A stretch of DNA of 64,000 nucleotides from JBMFOH01 sp049969715 [NCBI: bacterium] (GCA_049969715.1 JBMFOH010000005.1:24320-88319); one strand, 5' to 3'. Positions 1-8,567 are shown, counted from the stretch's first letter. Numbers and translations: made by a program. Notes: generated by a model from the sequence alone, not told the origin.

Positions 1-312
1 GGGATATCGGTTGGGGAAAAACAGCTTCTATCCATAGCAAGGGCTATTCTTGCAGACCCTAGAATCTTGGTTCTTGATGAAGCTACCTCTAATATAGATA
101 CAGAGACAGAAAAGCTTATCCAGATAGCTCTTCAAAGGCTTATGGAAGGGAGGACGTCTATTGTCATAGCCCATAGACTTTCTACTATAAAGGAGATGGA
201 TAGGATTATTGTTGTCCAGGATGGTAAGATAAGAGAAATGGGAAGACATGAGGAGCTTATGAGAAGTAATGGATTGTACTCTCATCTTGTAGAAATAAGT
301 GAAAGGGGGTAA
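1..312 (+). CDS. ABC exporter ATP-binding domain, C-terminal fragment
   Basis: This is the last 103 codons of an ABC transporter gene that begins before the window; the frame is open from base 1. The fragment starts inside the signature motif (ISVGEKQ, residues 2-8). It then shows Walker B (ILVLDEA), the D-loop SNID and the switch histidine in IAHRLST. The [12 protein letters not shown] and [14 protein letters not shown] wording is typical of fused membrane/ATPase exporters of the MsbA/LmrA class, which move lipids or drugs outward. The substrate cannot be told from this piece. It stops 5 bases before the next gene, so the two are probably cotranscribed. Confidence 0.88.
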   Translation, partial: GISVGEKQLLSIARAILADPRILVLDEATSNIDTETEKLIQIALQRLMEGRTSIVIAHRLSTIKEMDRIIVVQDGKIREMGRHEELMRSNGLYSHLVEISERG

Positions 313-317
313 AACTT

Positions 318-2243
318 TTGAAAAGGAATCTTACTAAAGTTGGTATTATCTTTATTTTTGTATCATTAGTGTTTTCCTTTATAGCTGTAGGTAAAAGGAT
401 AAATCTGGAGGCTAGGAATAATAGGGTAGAGATTGTCCTTGACTCTCAAGATTTCCAAGACTTGGCTTTTCAGGAGGGTATTTCATTTACCAACCTACTT
501 AAACAGCTGAAAGACTCTGGAGCTACTACTCTGAGCGTTCCTCTTTTAACGTGGTCTGATATGGAAGACCTAGGTTATGTAGGAATATTTTCTCATAGAG
601 AGCTGGGGAGACTTATCCTTAGTGGAAATACTGACCCTTTGATCTCTGCTTTATATAATCAGGGTAACAATTCAGAGACATATATTATTATAAAGCTCGG
701 GTATGACTTCTCTGAGTCGTTAGATATCTTGAAGGGATTAATAGGTTACAATAGGGTCAGCTTATTTAGATATAACTCAAATAATGTCTTTATAGTAAAG
801 ACTACTACTAGTAATCTCAGGGTTATTCCTACTGGATTGATAAATACCTCTCTAGTAGAGGTAGCAAAAGGTCTAGGGTACAGATTAATATTTAGGCCAA
901 TAAATACATCTTATCTGAAGCCAGGTATGATTCCTAGACTCCTAAAATGTATATCTCCATATAAAGACATAACGAGCGCTTTAGTATTTCAGGGAACAGA
1001 AGTTCTGGGATATCCTACAAATCTAGAAGACATGGTTTCTTATGTAAAAGACAATGGAATTAATATTGGTATTACTGAGTTTGGAAAACAAAAGGGTATG
1101 GATATGATAGCTATCCATCTTTTAGGTAACGTTTCTCGGGTCCATTCTATACTAAGTGGAGAGATGTCTAAACTCACTCCTAGTGAGATTGTAGATAGAG
1201 TAGTAAGAGCAGCCAAGGAGAGAAATGTAAGATTCATATATCTAAGACCAGTTCTAAAAGGTACCACTGAAAAGTGGATCTTAGAGGAGAATTTGAGTGT
1301 TGTGTCTCTAATAAAAAACAGGTTAGAAGAAAATGGTTTTAAGGTTGGGAAGGCTTCATTTATTCCTTCTTGGAGAGGTTTCAAGCTTTCATTCCTAGGT
1401 ATGGGTCTAGGTATTGCTGGAGCTGTTATGCTTTTGAAACAGGATTTTCTCTCCTCTACCCTTATCCTTGGGTTTGCCTTCTTCTCCATACTGGTTGGTG
1501 GGATAGATACTATATTCCCTGTTATCATCTTAAGAAAATTACTGGCATTGGGAGTTGCTTCTGTTTTTCCTCTTGTTGGTATATGGAATGTCTTATTCTT
1601 TGATGACGGGAGAGAAAATTATGTCATTTCTGCCCTTAAGATATTATTGATAGCATTAGCTGGAGGAGTCCTTATAGGTGGAGGGCTTGCTTCTACCGAT
1701 TTTATGCTTCAGATAAATCAATTTATGGGGGTTAAGATAGCTCATATACTGCCATTTTTATTTTTGGCCTTCTTACTATTTGTAAGGGAAAAGGATATTG
1801 TAAAGCACCTTATATTTTACCAACTTAACATACTAAATTTTATAGTTATTCTTGTCCTTATAGGTGGAGCAGTATTTTATATTGTTAGGACAGGAAATAT
1901 TTCCTCAGAGGCAGTATGGAATTGGGAGATAACAATGAGAAGTACATTAGAGAAGATTATGATGGTAAGACCTAGAACCCAAGAGTTTCTTATAGGTTAT
2001 CCAGCCATCTTACTAGCGTTAGAGGTGCTAAGGAGGTACCGAGAGATGGGAATTCTCTTAGGTATCATTGCATTAATTGCTCCGGTATCGGTAGTAAATG
2101 CGTTTTGCCATATCCATACCCCTATTTTTCTGACCCTATTTCGAATGGTTAATGGTTTTATCTTAGGGTTGGTGGTAGGTTTTATAGTGCTAGCCATTGT
2201 GAAGAGATTTTTAAATATCTATAAAAGGGAGGAGTCTTTATGA
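318..2243 (+). CDS. DUF5693 family membrane protein
   Basis: The 641-residue protein starts at TTG, 8 bases after GAAAGGGGGT. It has one membrane segment at residues 7-24, a long outside or soluble domain to about residue 355, and then a hydrophobic half with about eight membrane segments. The layout and length fit the DUF5693 family of anaerobic Firmicutes-like bacteria; no enzyme function is known for that family. It lies between an ABC exporter and an exported repeat protein, and its stop overlaps the next start (ATGA), so an envelope role is likely. The family call is from recognition of the overall pattern, not from a catalytic motif. Confidence 0.68.
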   Translation: MKRNLTKVGIIFIFVSLVFSFIAVGKRINLEARNNRVEIVLDSQDFQDLAFQEGISFTNLLKQLKDSGATTLSVPLLTWSDMEDLGYVGIFSHRELGRLILSGNTDPLISALYNQGNNSETYIIIKLGYDFSESLDILKGLIGYNRVSLFRYNSNNVFIVKTTTSNLRVIPTGLINTSLVEVAKGLGYRLIFRPINTSYLKPGMIPRLLKCISPYKDITSALVFQGTEVLGYPTNLEDMVSYVKDNGINIGITEFGKQKGMDMIAIHLLGNVSRVHSILSGEMSKLTPSEIVDRVVRAAKERNVRFIYLRPVLKGTTEKWILEENLSVVSLIKNRLEENGFKVGKASFIPSWRGFKLSFLGMGLGIAGAVMLLKQDFLSSTLILGFAFFSILVGGIDTIFPVIILRKLLALGVASVFPLVGIWNVLFFDDGRENYVISALKILLIALAGGVLIGGGLASTDFMLQINQFMGVKIAHILPFLFLAFLLFVREKDIVKHLIFYQLNILNFIVILVLIGGAVFYIVRTGNISSEAVWNWEITMRSTLEKIMMVRPRTQEFLIGYPAILLALEVLRRYREMGILLGIIALIAPVSVVNAFCHIHTPIFLTLFRMVNGFILGLVVGFIVLAIVKRFLNIYKREESL

Positions 2244-3088
2244 GAAGAAATTTATTTTTATTTACCTTAATTGGTTTGTTATTCTTTTTAGGAAACGGCA
2301 TGTCTCTTGCAGAGACTACTGCTTTTAACTCCGGTTTAGCTATAGTAGAGGATATCACCCAGGATGAAAATGGGTTGATTATTTTAGATGGTTTATTTTC
2401 TATTACTGATCTTGAAAAGTTCCCTGGTGTCGATAATTTTAAGGTCTATTCTCGTTGGACAGGTATAGGTACACATACAATAAAGATTCAGATAGCAGAC
2501 TCTGACGATAATATTATAGCTGATAGCGATGAGGTAAACTTAGAATTTAAGAAGGACTACGAGACCTATTATCAGGTATTTGACTTTAATAATACTGTGT
2601 TTCCTAAACCTGGCATATATTGGGTTGACGCATTATTAGATGATAAAAGAGACTTCTCTATGCCGTTATTTATCCAGTCTAATGATAAGGATATAACATT
2701 TAGGAATCCACCAGAGTCTCCTGTTTTAGCATTTTCTCTCCCAGCATTAGATGTTAAGGAAAATGACAATAAGCTTCAGGTAGTTTCTGGGGTATTTGAA
2801 TACTTCATCTTTGATAGATTTCCTGCTGCTTATGACTTTATTATAGCTAATGCCTGGTATTCTGGAGATGGAAAGTATACCCAATATATAGAGTTATTAG
2901 ACCCAGAGGGAAACATAATATACAAGTCTAATCCACAACAATTTGAGAATAGGATAAAGGCAATAAATGTAGTTTATGACAAATTAGAGGATATAATATT
3001 TCCAAATGCGGGAAGATATATACTTAAAGTGTACCTGGACGGTAAATTGGTATTCGGTTATCCCATCCTAGTAACCGAGCAACAGTAA
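2240..3088 (+). CDS. exported protein with two repeated beta-rich domains (DUF6941-like)
   Basis: The 282-residue protein has a clear signal peptide (MRRNLFLFTLIGLLFFLGNG, cut near residue 24). The rest holds two related domains of about 110 residues, near 45-155 and 170-278. Each has a DxFPxxxxF-type opening, a Y/W-rich strand and a closing segment, FPKPGIYWVDALLDD in the first and FPNAGRYILKVYLDG in the second. That pattern resembles DUF6941-type beta domains, for which no function is known. Translation is coupled to the DUF5693 gene by a 4-base overlap. It converges on coaE with only 5 bases between stops, and I see no terminator there. Confidence 0.6.
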   Translation: MRRNLFLFTLIGLLFFLGNGMSLAETTAFNSGLAIVEDITQDENGLIILDGLFSITDLEKFPGVDNFKVYSRWTGIGTHTIKIQIADSDDNIIADSDEVNLEFKKDYETYYQVFDFNNTVFPKPGIYWVDALLDDKRDFSMPLFIQSNDKDITFRNPPESPVLAFSLPALDVKENDNKLQVVSGVFEYFIFDRFPAAYDFIIANAWYSGDGKYTQYIELLDPEGNIIYKSNPQQFENRIKAINVVYDKLEDIIFPNAGRYILKVYLDGKLVFGYPILVTEQQ

Positions 3089-3093
3089 AAACA

Positions 3094-3651
3094 TTATAAG
3101 GTTTTCCATATAGTCTCTACCTGTCTTTGGGTATAGTCAAAAGATACCGATGTGTCTATCTTATAATGGGCAAATCTTAATTTAGTCTCTTGAGGAAGCT
3201 GGGATAAGATCCTCATCCTAGCTTCCTCTCTTGTGCAGTTCCATTTTTCTTTTATCCTTTTGATAATAACTTCTATAGGGGCATATGCTACTACAACTTT
3301 ATCCCCCAAATCCCAAGCTCTTGTTTCTATAAAGAGTGGAATCTCTATCACCTTGATATTACTCTTCCTAATGCATTGTCTTAGATAAGACAAAACAAAT
3401 GGGTGAACAATAGAGTTAAGCGTATACCTCATATTAGAATTCTTGAATATCTCCGAAACAAACTCCTTACTTCCGTAATCGGGTAGAAAGTAGTCTATAA
3501 GTGTCTTTACTTGAGGGTTATTCTTTATAAGACTCTTGGCTATATCATCACTAGATATGTACTCTGCCCCTAACTCATTGAAGAATCTGCATACTGTGCT
3601 CTTTCCACTTCCTATCAAACCAGTTACCACTATACTTAGCCCCTTTGGCAT
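3094..3651 (-). CDS. coaE: dephospho-CoA kinase
   Basis: CoaE phosphorylates the 3'-hydroxyl of dephospho-CoA with ATP, the last step of coenzyme A synthesis in the cytoplasm. The P-loop GLIGSGKST lies at residues 11-19 and is followed by the conserved SSDDIAKSLI acceptor-binding segment. The adenylate-kinase-like lid region with an arginine-rich stretch lies near residues 130-150. At 185 residues it is close to the usual 190-210. It overlaps mutM by 16 bases and is the last gene of the thrS-DUF167-mutM-coaE operon. The mutM-coaE neighbourhood is common in Gram-positive-like genomes. Confidence 0.93.
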   Translation of the reverse strand: MPKGLSIVVTGLIGSGKSTVCRFFNELGAEYISSDDIAKSLIKNNPQVKTLIDYFLPDYGSKEFVSEIFKNSNMRYTLNSIVHPFVLSYLRQCIRKSNIKVIEIPLFIETRAWDLGDKVVVAYAPIEVIIKRIKEKWNCTREEARMRILSQLPQETKLRFAHYKIDTSVSFDYTQRQVETIWKTL

Positions 3652-4421
3652 TTTGGACAGTAGTATGTACCTCTACCACTAATCTTTTCCATAACTATAA
3701 GGGTTCCACATATAGGACAGGGTTCCCCCTCTCTCCTATGGACCTTTGGTTCAAAGAACTTATCCCTCTCTATAAGGTTTGTAAACTCCTCTATAGATGT
3801 CCCCCCAAGTTTTATTGCCTCTTTAAGTATATTTATTATTGAGTAATAAAGTCTTTCTGTCTCCTCTTGATTTATATTATTACAGGGTCTTCTTGGATTT
3901 ATCTTTGCGTCAAATAGAATCTCGTCTGTATAGGTATTTCCTATTCCAGAGATGATATCCTGGTCCATAAGAAAGGTCTTTATATTAGTCTTTTTCTTTT
4001 TTAGTTCTCTTGTGAGATAATCTATAGTGAATTCTTGTGAGAATGGGTCTATTCCTAATTCTTCTTCTAGATTCCTTATATCCTTGGTTATATGGACCTG
4101 GGCAAGTTTTCTTGGGTCTCCAAAATGGAGATACTCTCCATTCACAGGAAAGATTATACAGTCATAGGTATCAGGTTCGCTATAATCTAGGAGAAATAGA
4201 TAACCGTTTAACCTCAGATGAAACGTAAGATAAAGTCCATTAAGAGAGAATACAATCCATTTACCTCTCCTTGAGATCTCTTTTATGCTCTTACCTACTA
4301 TGATTTTTGGGTCCCCCATAATTACTTTGGGATTTATTATTATTGGATCTCCTAGCTTTTTATTCTCTATCCTAGAGTCTAAAGCCTTAACGAGTGTTTC
4401 TAGTTCAGGTAATTCAGGCAT
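3636..4421 (-). CDS. mutM: formamidopyrimidine-DNA glycosylase (Fpg)
   Basis: This base-excision repair enzyme removes 8-oxoguanine and formamidopyrimidines from DNA and cuts the resulting abasic site. After Met removal the N-terminus is PELPELET, giving the catalytic proline and the adjacent glutamate. The helix-two-turn-helix region is near residues 140-190 (SGIGNTYTDEILFDAKINP). A four-cysteine zinc finger closes the protein (CPICG...YYCPKCQRG). The length of 261 residues is normal. It overlaps coaE at its 3' end and follows the DUF167 gene after 13 bases. Confidence 0.95.
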   Translation of the reverse strand: MPELPELETLVKALDSRIENKKLGDPIIINPKVIMGDPKIIVGKSIKEISRRGKWIVFSLNGLYLTFHLRLNGYLFLLDYSEPDTYDCIIFPVNGEYLHFGDPRKLAQVHITKDIRNLEEELGIDPFSQEFTIDYLTRELKKKKTNIKTFLMDQDIISGIGNTYTDEILFDAKINPRRPCNNINQEETERLYYSIINILKEAIKLGGTSIEEFTNLIERDKFFEPKVHRREGEPCPICGTLIVMEKISGRGTYYCPKCQRG

Positions 4422-4434
4422 ATCCGCCTCCAGT

Positions 4435-4653
4435 TTAATCCTTTAGTTCTATTATTTTTATCCTACTCTTATGTCCAGAGACTATATCTATTTTGGACCT
4501 AGCTTTTTTAAAATATTCTGATAAAAGTTCTATTAGAGCTTCATTAGCCCTACCTTCTACAGGTGGAGCTTTCAATGTTGCTATATAAATACCGTCTTCA
4601 ATTTCGATGCCTTCTCTAGATGAATTTGGCTTTACCTTAACAGTAATCCTCAT
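4435..4653 (-). CDS. DUF167 / YggU family protein
   Basis: This 72-residue protein has the family's hallmark KVKPNSSREGIE near the start and the motif PPVEGRANEALIELLSEYF in the middle, followed by SGHKSRIKII. The DUF167 fold is small alpha/beta and its role is not established. Its start overlaps the thrS stop by 4 bases, so translation is probably coupled. It precedes mutM and coaE in the same operon. Confidence 0.88.
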   Translation of the reverse strand: MRITVKVKPNSSREGIEIEDGIYIATLKAPPVEGRANEALIELLSEYFKKARSKIDIVSGHKSRIKIIELKD

Positions 4654-6356
4654 ACCTTTTTATCTATCTCTTCCTTTAGCTTTGATATAAATTCTTCTAC
4701 TCTAGTATTACCAATATCTTTATCTATTGTTCTTACTGAGATGGTATTATTATCCATCTCTTTATCTCCTATAACAGCTATGTATGGAACCTTCCTAACA
4801 ATGGCTTCTCTTACCTTATAGTTTACCTTCTCGCTCCGTGCATCTAATTCTACCCTTATATCGTTTTCCAAGAGCTTATCCCTTATTACTGTAGCTACGG
4901 GATTATGCCTATCGGCTATGGGGATTATTACTACTTGTACAGGGGCAAGCCATAGAGGGAACCTTCCCCCATAGTGTTCTATCAATCCACCGATGAACCT
5001 TTCCATAGAGCCTAAAACAGTTCTGTGTACCATTACTACCCTGTGCTCTTTCCCATCGCTTCCTATATAGTTTACATCGAATCTCTCTGGAAGATTAAAA
5101 TCTACTTGAATGGTAGGACCTTGCCACTCTCTCCCTATTGCATCTATCAGTTTTATATCTATTTTGGGTCCATAGAATACTCCTCCACCCTCATCCACTT
5201 CATGTTGCATTCCTTCCAATTTAAGGGCTTCTTCTAAGGTGCTTGTTGCCATCTCCCATATTTCGTCAGTACCTATATATTTCTCTGGCCTCGTAGCAAG
5301 ATATGCCTTATAGTTATACCTAAACGTATGCATAAAGAAGTCCATCAGTGAGATGACCCCTCTAATCTCTTCTAGAAGTTGGTCCTCTCTACAGAATATA
5401 TGAGCGTCATCTTGAGTGAAGCCTCTTACTCTTAACATACCATGGAGTGTCCCTATCCTCTCATATCTATAGACCGTACCAAGTTCAGCGTATCTTATAG
5501 GTAGGTCCCTGTAACTTCTCTGTCTACTTTTATATATCAGTATGTGCCCTGGACAATTCATTGGCTTAATCCTATAGGAGACATTATCTATCTGCATTGG
5601 TGCATACATAGAATCAGCATAGTTGTCTAGATGCCCACTTATCTTATATAACTTTTCACTTGCGATATGGGGGGTATAAACTAGTTCGTATCCTCTCTTT
5701 AAATGTTCCTTACGCCAGAAATCCTCTATAGTGTTTCTTATAATCGCCCCATTCGGATGCCATAGGATGAGTCCGGGACCTACTTCTTCATGAATACTGT
5801 ATATATCTAGCTCTTTTCCTAATGTTCTATGGTCTCTTCTCTTTGCCTCTTCAAGAAATGCAAGATAATTATCTAGGTCTTCCTTGTTATAAAAGGATGT
5901 TCCATATATCCTTTGCATCATTGGATTGTGCTCATTTCCTCTCCAGTAAGCCCCAGATGTAGAGAGAAGCTTAAAATATTTTACCCCCCCAGTACTTTCT
6001 ATATGAGGTCCAGCACACATATCTGTAAACTCACCTTGACGATAGAAGGTTACCTCTCCATCAAGTTCCTTAGCCAGCTCTATCTTGAATGGTTCATCTC
6101 TTTCCTGCAGAAATTTTATCGCTTCCTCTTTTGATAGAGTAAATTTTTCTATAGGATAGTTTGCCTCTACAATTCTTTTCATCTCTTCTTCTATCTTCTC
6201 TAGGTCCTCAGGTGTAAATGGTTTTTCTAGATAAAAGTCATAGTAAAATCCATCATCTGTTGGTGGCCCTATCCCTAACTTAACATTGGGATACAGCCTC
6301 TTTACCGCCTGTGCCAATATATGGCTGGAAGTATGCCTTAGCTCTTTCAAATCCAT
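4650..6356 (-). CDS. thrS: threonyl-tRNA synthetase without a TGS domain
   Basis: ThrRS charges tRNA(Thr) with threonine. The 568-residue protein begins directly in the editing domain: the zinc-type motif RHTSSH (His8, His12) is at the very start, with its partner CAGPHIES further on. The class II catalytic core follows (IKPMNCPGHILIYK, RVRGFTQDDAHIFC, VMVHRTVLGSMER), then the anticodon-binding domain near residues 470-565. The usual N-terminal TGS domain of about 60 residues is absent. The stretch upstream is a terminator hairpin, so a missed upstream start is unlikely. It leads the thrS-DUF167-mutM-coaE operon. Confidence 0.95.
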   Translation of the reverse strand: MDLKELRHTSSHILAQAVKRLYPNVKLGIGPPTDDGFYYDFYLEKPFTPEDLEKIEEEMKRIVEANYPIEKFTLSKEEAIKFLQERDEPFKIELAKELDGEVTFYRQGEFTDMCAGPHIESTGGVKYFKLLSTSGAYWRGNEHNPMMQRIYGTSFYNKEDLDNYLAFLEEAKRRDHRTLGKELDIYSIHEEVGPGLILWHPNGAIIRNTIEDFWRKEHLKRGYELVYTPHIASEKLYKISGHLDNYADSMYAPMQIDNVSYRIKPMNCPGHILIYKSRQRSYRDLPIRYAELGTVYRYERIGTLHGMLRVRGFTQDDAHIFCREDQLLEEIRGVISLMDFFMHTFRYNYKAYLATRPEKYIGTDEIWEMATSTLEEALKLEGMQHEVDEGGGVFYGPKIDIKLIDAIGREWQGPTIQVDFNLPERFDVNYIGSDGKEHRVVMVHRTVLGSMERFIGGLIEHYGGRFPLWLAPVQVVIIPIADRHNPVATVIRDKLLENDIRVELDARSEKVNYKVREAIVRKVPYIAVIGDKEMDNNTISVRTIDKDIGNTRVEEFISKLKEEIDKKV

Positions 6357-6371
6357 TTAGGACCTCCTTTT

Positions 6372-6412
6372 ATAAATAAAATAGGGAGATATCCCTATTA
6401 GATATTCTCCCT
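6372..6412 (-). terminator. hairpin with T-rich tail downstream of the DUF2089 operon
   Basis: On the minus strand AGGGAGAATATC and GATATCTCCCT pair with one bulged base around a 7-base loop, followed by ATTTTATTT. It sits between the SHOCT-like gene stop (6451) and thrS (6356), as expected for a terminator of the regulator operon. Confidence 0.6.
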
Positions 6413-6450
6413 AGATTATAATACATAATAGCTTAAAAATCTATTCTACT

Positions 6451-6825
6451 CTATTCTATTCTTATCTCTACCTTGTTTTCTTCATCATCTACCTGAATTA
6501 ATGTTCCTTCCAGCCCTTCATCTATGGCCTTCGTAAGTTCTTCCATATCTATCCCATAATCTTCCAATTTGGTTCCTCCAAACGTGAATCCTGTTTTTAA
6601 CCCGAACCTGAGGAATGTCTTTGCTAGAGGAAGAGGAACAGATATATCTACTTCACTTTTCCCCTCTTTTTTGTTGAACACGGTTATCTTTACCTTTTTA
6701 GCAAGAGGTCTAGTGTAATCCTTACTAATGTCTTCCTTTATGGCATCTAAAAGTTTTGCTCCTTCTTCTGCGGTTATCTTTTTTTCTTCAATCATCTTAA
6801 GAATCTTCACTTCTTCTTCCTTCAT
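6451..6825 (-). CDS. small protein with N-terminal SHOCT-like helical module
   Basis: The 124-residue protein has no signal peptide or membrane segment. Residues 3-27 (ILKMIEEKKITAEEGAKLLD) form the two-helix 'short linker, EA..LL' module also found in YvlB/LiaX-type proteins. The remainder is a mixed alpha/beta domain ending in acidic strands (QVDDEENKVEIRIE). It is the last gene of the four-gene DUF2089 operon, 5 bases after the membrane gene. The function is unknown; a part in a regulatory or envelope-stress system is inferred from the shared module. Confidence 0.7.
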   Translation of the reverse strand: MKEEEVKILKMIEEKKITAEEGAKLLDAIKEDISKDYTRPLAKKVKITVFNKKEGKSEVDISVPLPLAKTFLRFGLKTGFTFGGTKLEDYGIDMEELTKAIDEGLEGTLIQVDDEENKVEIRIE

Positions 6826-6830
6826 TTGTC

Positions 6831-7220
6831 TTACCTCCTTATCCTTTTTAGTCTTTCCATAGCCTCTTCATAACTTATCTCTCCACGATGTAGTTTATCT
6901 AAGGTATCTAATCTCTCTCCCTTATAATCTTCTCTATACGGTTTTCCTCTTCCAATGATTTTATTTACCATTTCTTCTATATGTTCTCCGAAATGCACCC
7001 TTCGTGGTGAGCCCTCTATTAGTCCCCATATGATAAGTACTATTCCTAGGATAAATAGGATAGGGGCTAAAAAGATTATAAGTTTTATTAATAGAGAGAT
7101 GAGTAATACAACTATAGTTATAATAAGGAACCAAAATACTCCTGTAGCTAATCTTAGAGGCATAAAGAACAAAGCTCCTCCAAGTGTAAGAATGGCAAGA
7201 ATAATCCATAGTATACTCAT
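6831..7220 (-). CDS. small membrane protein with C-terminal SHOCT-like module
   Basis: Residues 1-65 hold two to three closely spaced hydrophobic segments (ILWIILAILTLGGALFFM, FWFLIITIVVLLISLLIKLI and a third). A charged cytoplasmic part follows and ends in DKLHRGEISYEEAMERLKR, the same helical module seen in the other three genes of this operon. The length is 129 residues. The start is immediately next to the upstream stop (7221), so translation is likely coupled. No enzymatic motif is visible. Confidence 0.7.
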   Translation of the reverse strand: MSILWIILAILTLGGALFFMPLRLATGVFWFLIITIVVLLISLLIKLIIFLAPILFILGIVLIIWGLIEGSPRRVHFGEHIEEMVNKIIGRGKPYREDYKGERLDTLDKLHRGEISYEEAMERLKRIRR

Positions 7221-8084
7221 TTATCCCTCCAAAAGATTTATAAGATCTTCATATCCCATAACTTCTATCAACTTGATGGCGTCTTCTCTAGTAATCTTTC
7301 CTGAATTATACATTTCTTTTACTTTCCTTACTTCTTCGGGGATGTATGGACTAGTTTTCTCTTCTCTTACATTTAATTCTTCTGCCCCACTACCTGTTGT
7401 TATTGATACATCTCCAGATATTACACTGATATTGAGCTTATTCCTTCCTCCATTTGTTACTAGATGTTTGGATTTAAATATGCTACTTCCGAGGTGATTG
7501 CCGTTCATAGAGATATCTCCGTTTATACCTTTGACATCTATATCAAGTGAATTTGACTCTGTCTCTATATCTACATCTCCGCTTACTCCTGATATATCTA
7601 TCTTCCAACCTTCTCCATTTAACTTAGCCCTTATATCTCCAGAACGGCAATCTATATTACCATTTTGGGTATTCACGTCTAGATTTACGTCTCCACTTGT
7701 GAGGTGAGCATTGAAGGAATTACACGTAAGATTTTCTATAGATATATCCCCTGATGCTACCTTTATAGAAATCTCGTCTCCTTTATACTTAGAAAATCTC
7801 ATATCTCCAGACTTAAGATTTAGCTCTAAAGATTTGCCTTGAGGGATATGGAGCTTTATATCTCCATTATGACGGCCAAAGCTAAAGAATGGGAACTCCA
7901 CAAGACCTTTACCAAAGATTTTTACGACCAACTTATCACCTACGACTTCGCTTGATAGTTCTAGATTTTCTCCCAGTGTGTACCTAATTTCACTTCCTTC
8001 TTCTGGATATATATCTATATCTCCTCCAGCTCCTTCTATAGATATTCTTCTGACTATTTCTCCTACAGGGATCGTTCCTACCAT
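7221..8084 (-). CDS. DUF4097 family beta-strand repeat protein
   Basis: The 287-residue protein is built of repeated short strands with SGD motifs (NLKSGDMRF, KVASGDISIE, SGVSGDVDIE, SVISGDVSITTGS) between about residues 70 and 230. This is the right-handed beta-helix-like pattern of DUF4097 (putative adhesin). There is no signal peptide, so it is probably cytoplasmic. The C-terminus carries KEMYNSGKITREDAIKLIEV, the helical module common to this operon. In Bacillus, YvlB and LiaX have this combination and are tied to envelope-stress responses. It follows the DUF2089 gene by one base. Confidence 0.85.
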   Translation of the reverse strand: MVGTIPVGEIVRRISIEGAGGDIDIYPEEGSEIRYTLGENLELSSEVVGDKLVVKIFGKGLVEFPFFSFGRHNGDIKLHIPQGKSLELNLKSGDMRFSKYKGDEISIKVASGDISIENLTCNSFNAHLTSGDVNLDVNTQNGNIDCRSGDIRAKLNGEGWKIDISGVSGDVDIETESNSLDIDVKGINGDISMNGNHLGSSIFKSKHLVTNGGRNKLNISVISGDVSITTGSGAEELNVREEKTSPYIPEEVRKVKEMYNSGKITREDAIKLIEVMGYEDLINLLEG

Positions 8085-8085
8085 C

Positions 8086-8448
8086 TCATTCTCCTCCTTT
8101 CAAAAGTTTTGTAGCTTCTTGGAGATTGATCTCTCCCTTTTCTAATCTTTCTAAGACTTCTATTCTATCTATCCTTTCTTCCTCTACAGGATATCCTAAT
8201 GTCTTAATGATTTCGCTTAACCTGTTTCTTAGGGTAGGGTAAGATAGGTTGAATTCCTTACCTAAGTCGCTTAGGTTTCCTCTGTTTTTTAGAAATAGTT
8301 TTACAAAATTTAATTGTTCTTTGGAAAGTTTGAAAAATTCGTCTAGATAAAAAGTTCCTCTTATCTCGGTACTACAGGAAAGACATTTCAGGCTAGTTAT
8401 AGCCATCTCTTCCCCACATACAGGACATTTTGTTATAATCTTATTCAT
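8086..8448 (-). CDS. DUF2089 family zinc-ribbon/HTH regulator
   Basis: The 120-residue protein starts with a zinc ribbon (CPVCGEEM and CLSCSTEI). A helix-turn-helix follows near residues 45-85 (LSDLGKEFNLSYPTLRNRLS), and the tail LERLEKGEINLQEATKLLK is the shared helical module. This matches DUF2089, a putative DNA-binding family often placed before DUF4097 genes. The ATG at 8448 is chosen because GAAAGGAGGAAG precedes it. The frame stays open a further 67 codons upstream, but those codons overlap the promoter. It heads a four-gene operon and is probably its own regulator (inference). Confidence 0.85.
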   Translation of the reverse strand: MNKIITKCPVCGEEMAITSLKCLSCSTEIRGTFYLDEFFKLSKEQLNFVKLFLKNRGNLSDLGKEFNLSYPTLRNRLSEIIKTLGYPVEEERIDRIEVLERLEKGEINLQEATKLLKGGE

Positions 8449-8475
8449 TTTTCTTCCTCCTTTCACTTTTATAAA

Positions 8476-8504
8476 AATATATATCAAATTATTAAAAATG
8501 TCAA
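8476..8504 (-). promoter_or_regulatory. sigma70-type promoter of the DUF2089 operon
   Basis: The minus strand reads TTGACA, 17 bases, TATATT. The start of transcription falls about 20 bases before the DUF2089 ATG. It is back to back with the por promoter. Confidence 0.75.
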
Positions 8505-8538
8505 TAGAAATATTTATAAAATAATTCAAAATTTTTAT

Positions 8539-8567
8539 TTGACAAATAATTACGATTATGTTATAGT
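8539..8567 (+). promoter_or_regulatory. sigma70-type promoter of porGDAB
   Basis: TTGACA, 17 bases, TATAGT. It lies 38 bases before the porG ATG, which has a GAAGGAGGT ribosome-binding site. Confidence 0.78.

Noticed and set aside
1040-1528. 162-codon minus-strand frame within the DUF5693 gene
   Set aside because: The opposite strand encodes an intact 641-residue protein; the shadow lacks a ribosome-binding site.
6955-7497. 180-codon plus-strand frame opposite the small membrane and DUF4097 genes
   Set aside because: It is antisense to two convincing genes and its protein shows no domain pattern; it reflects the codon bias of the true strand.
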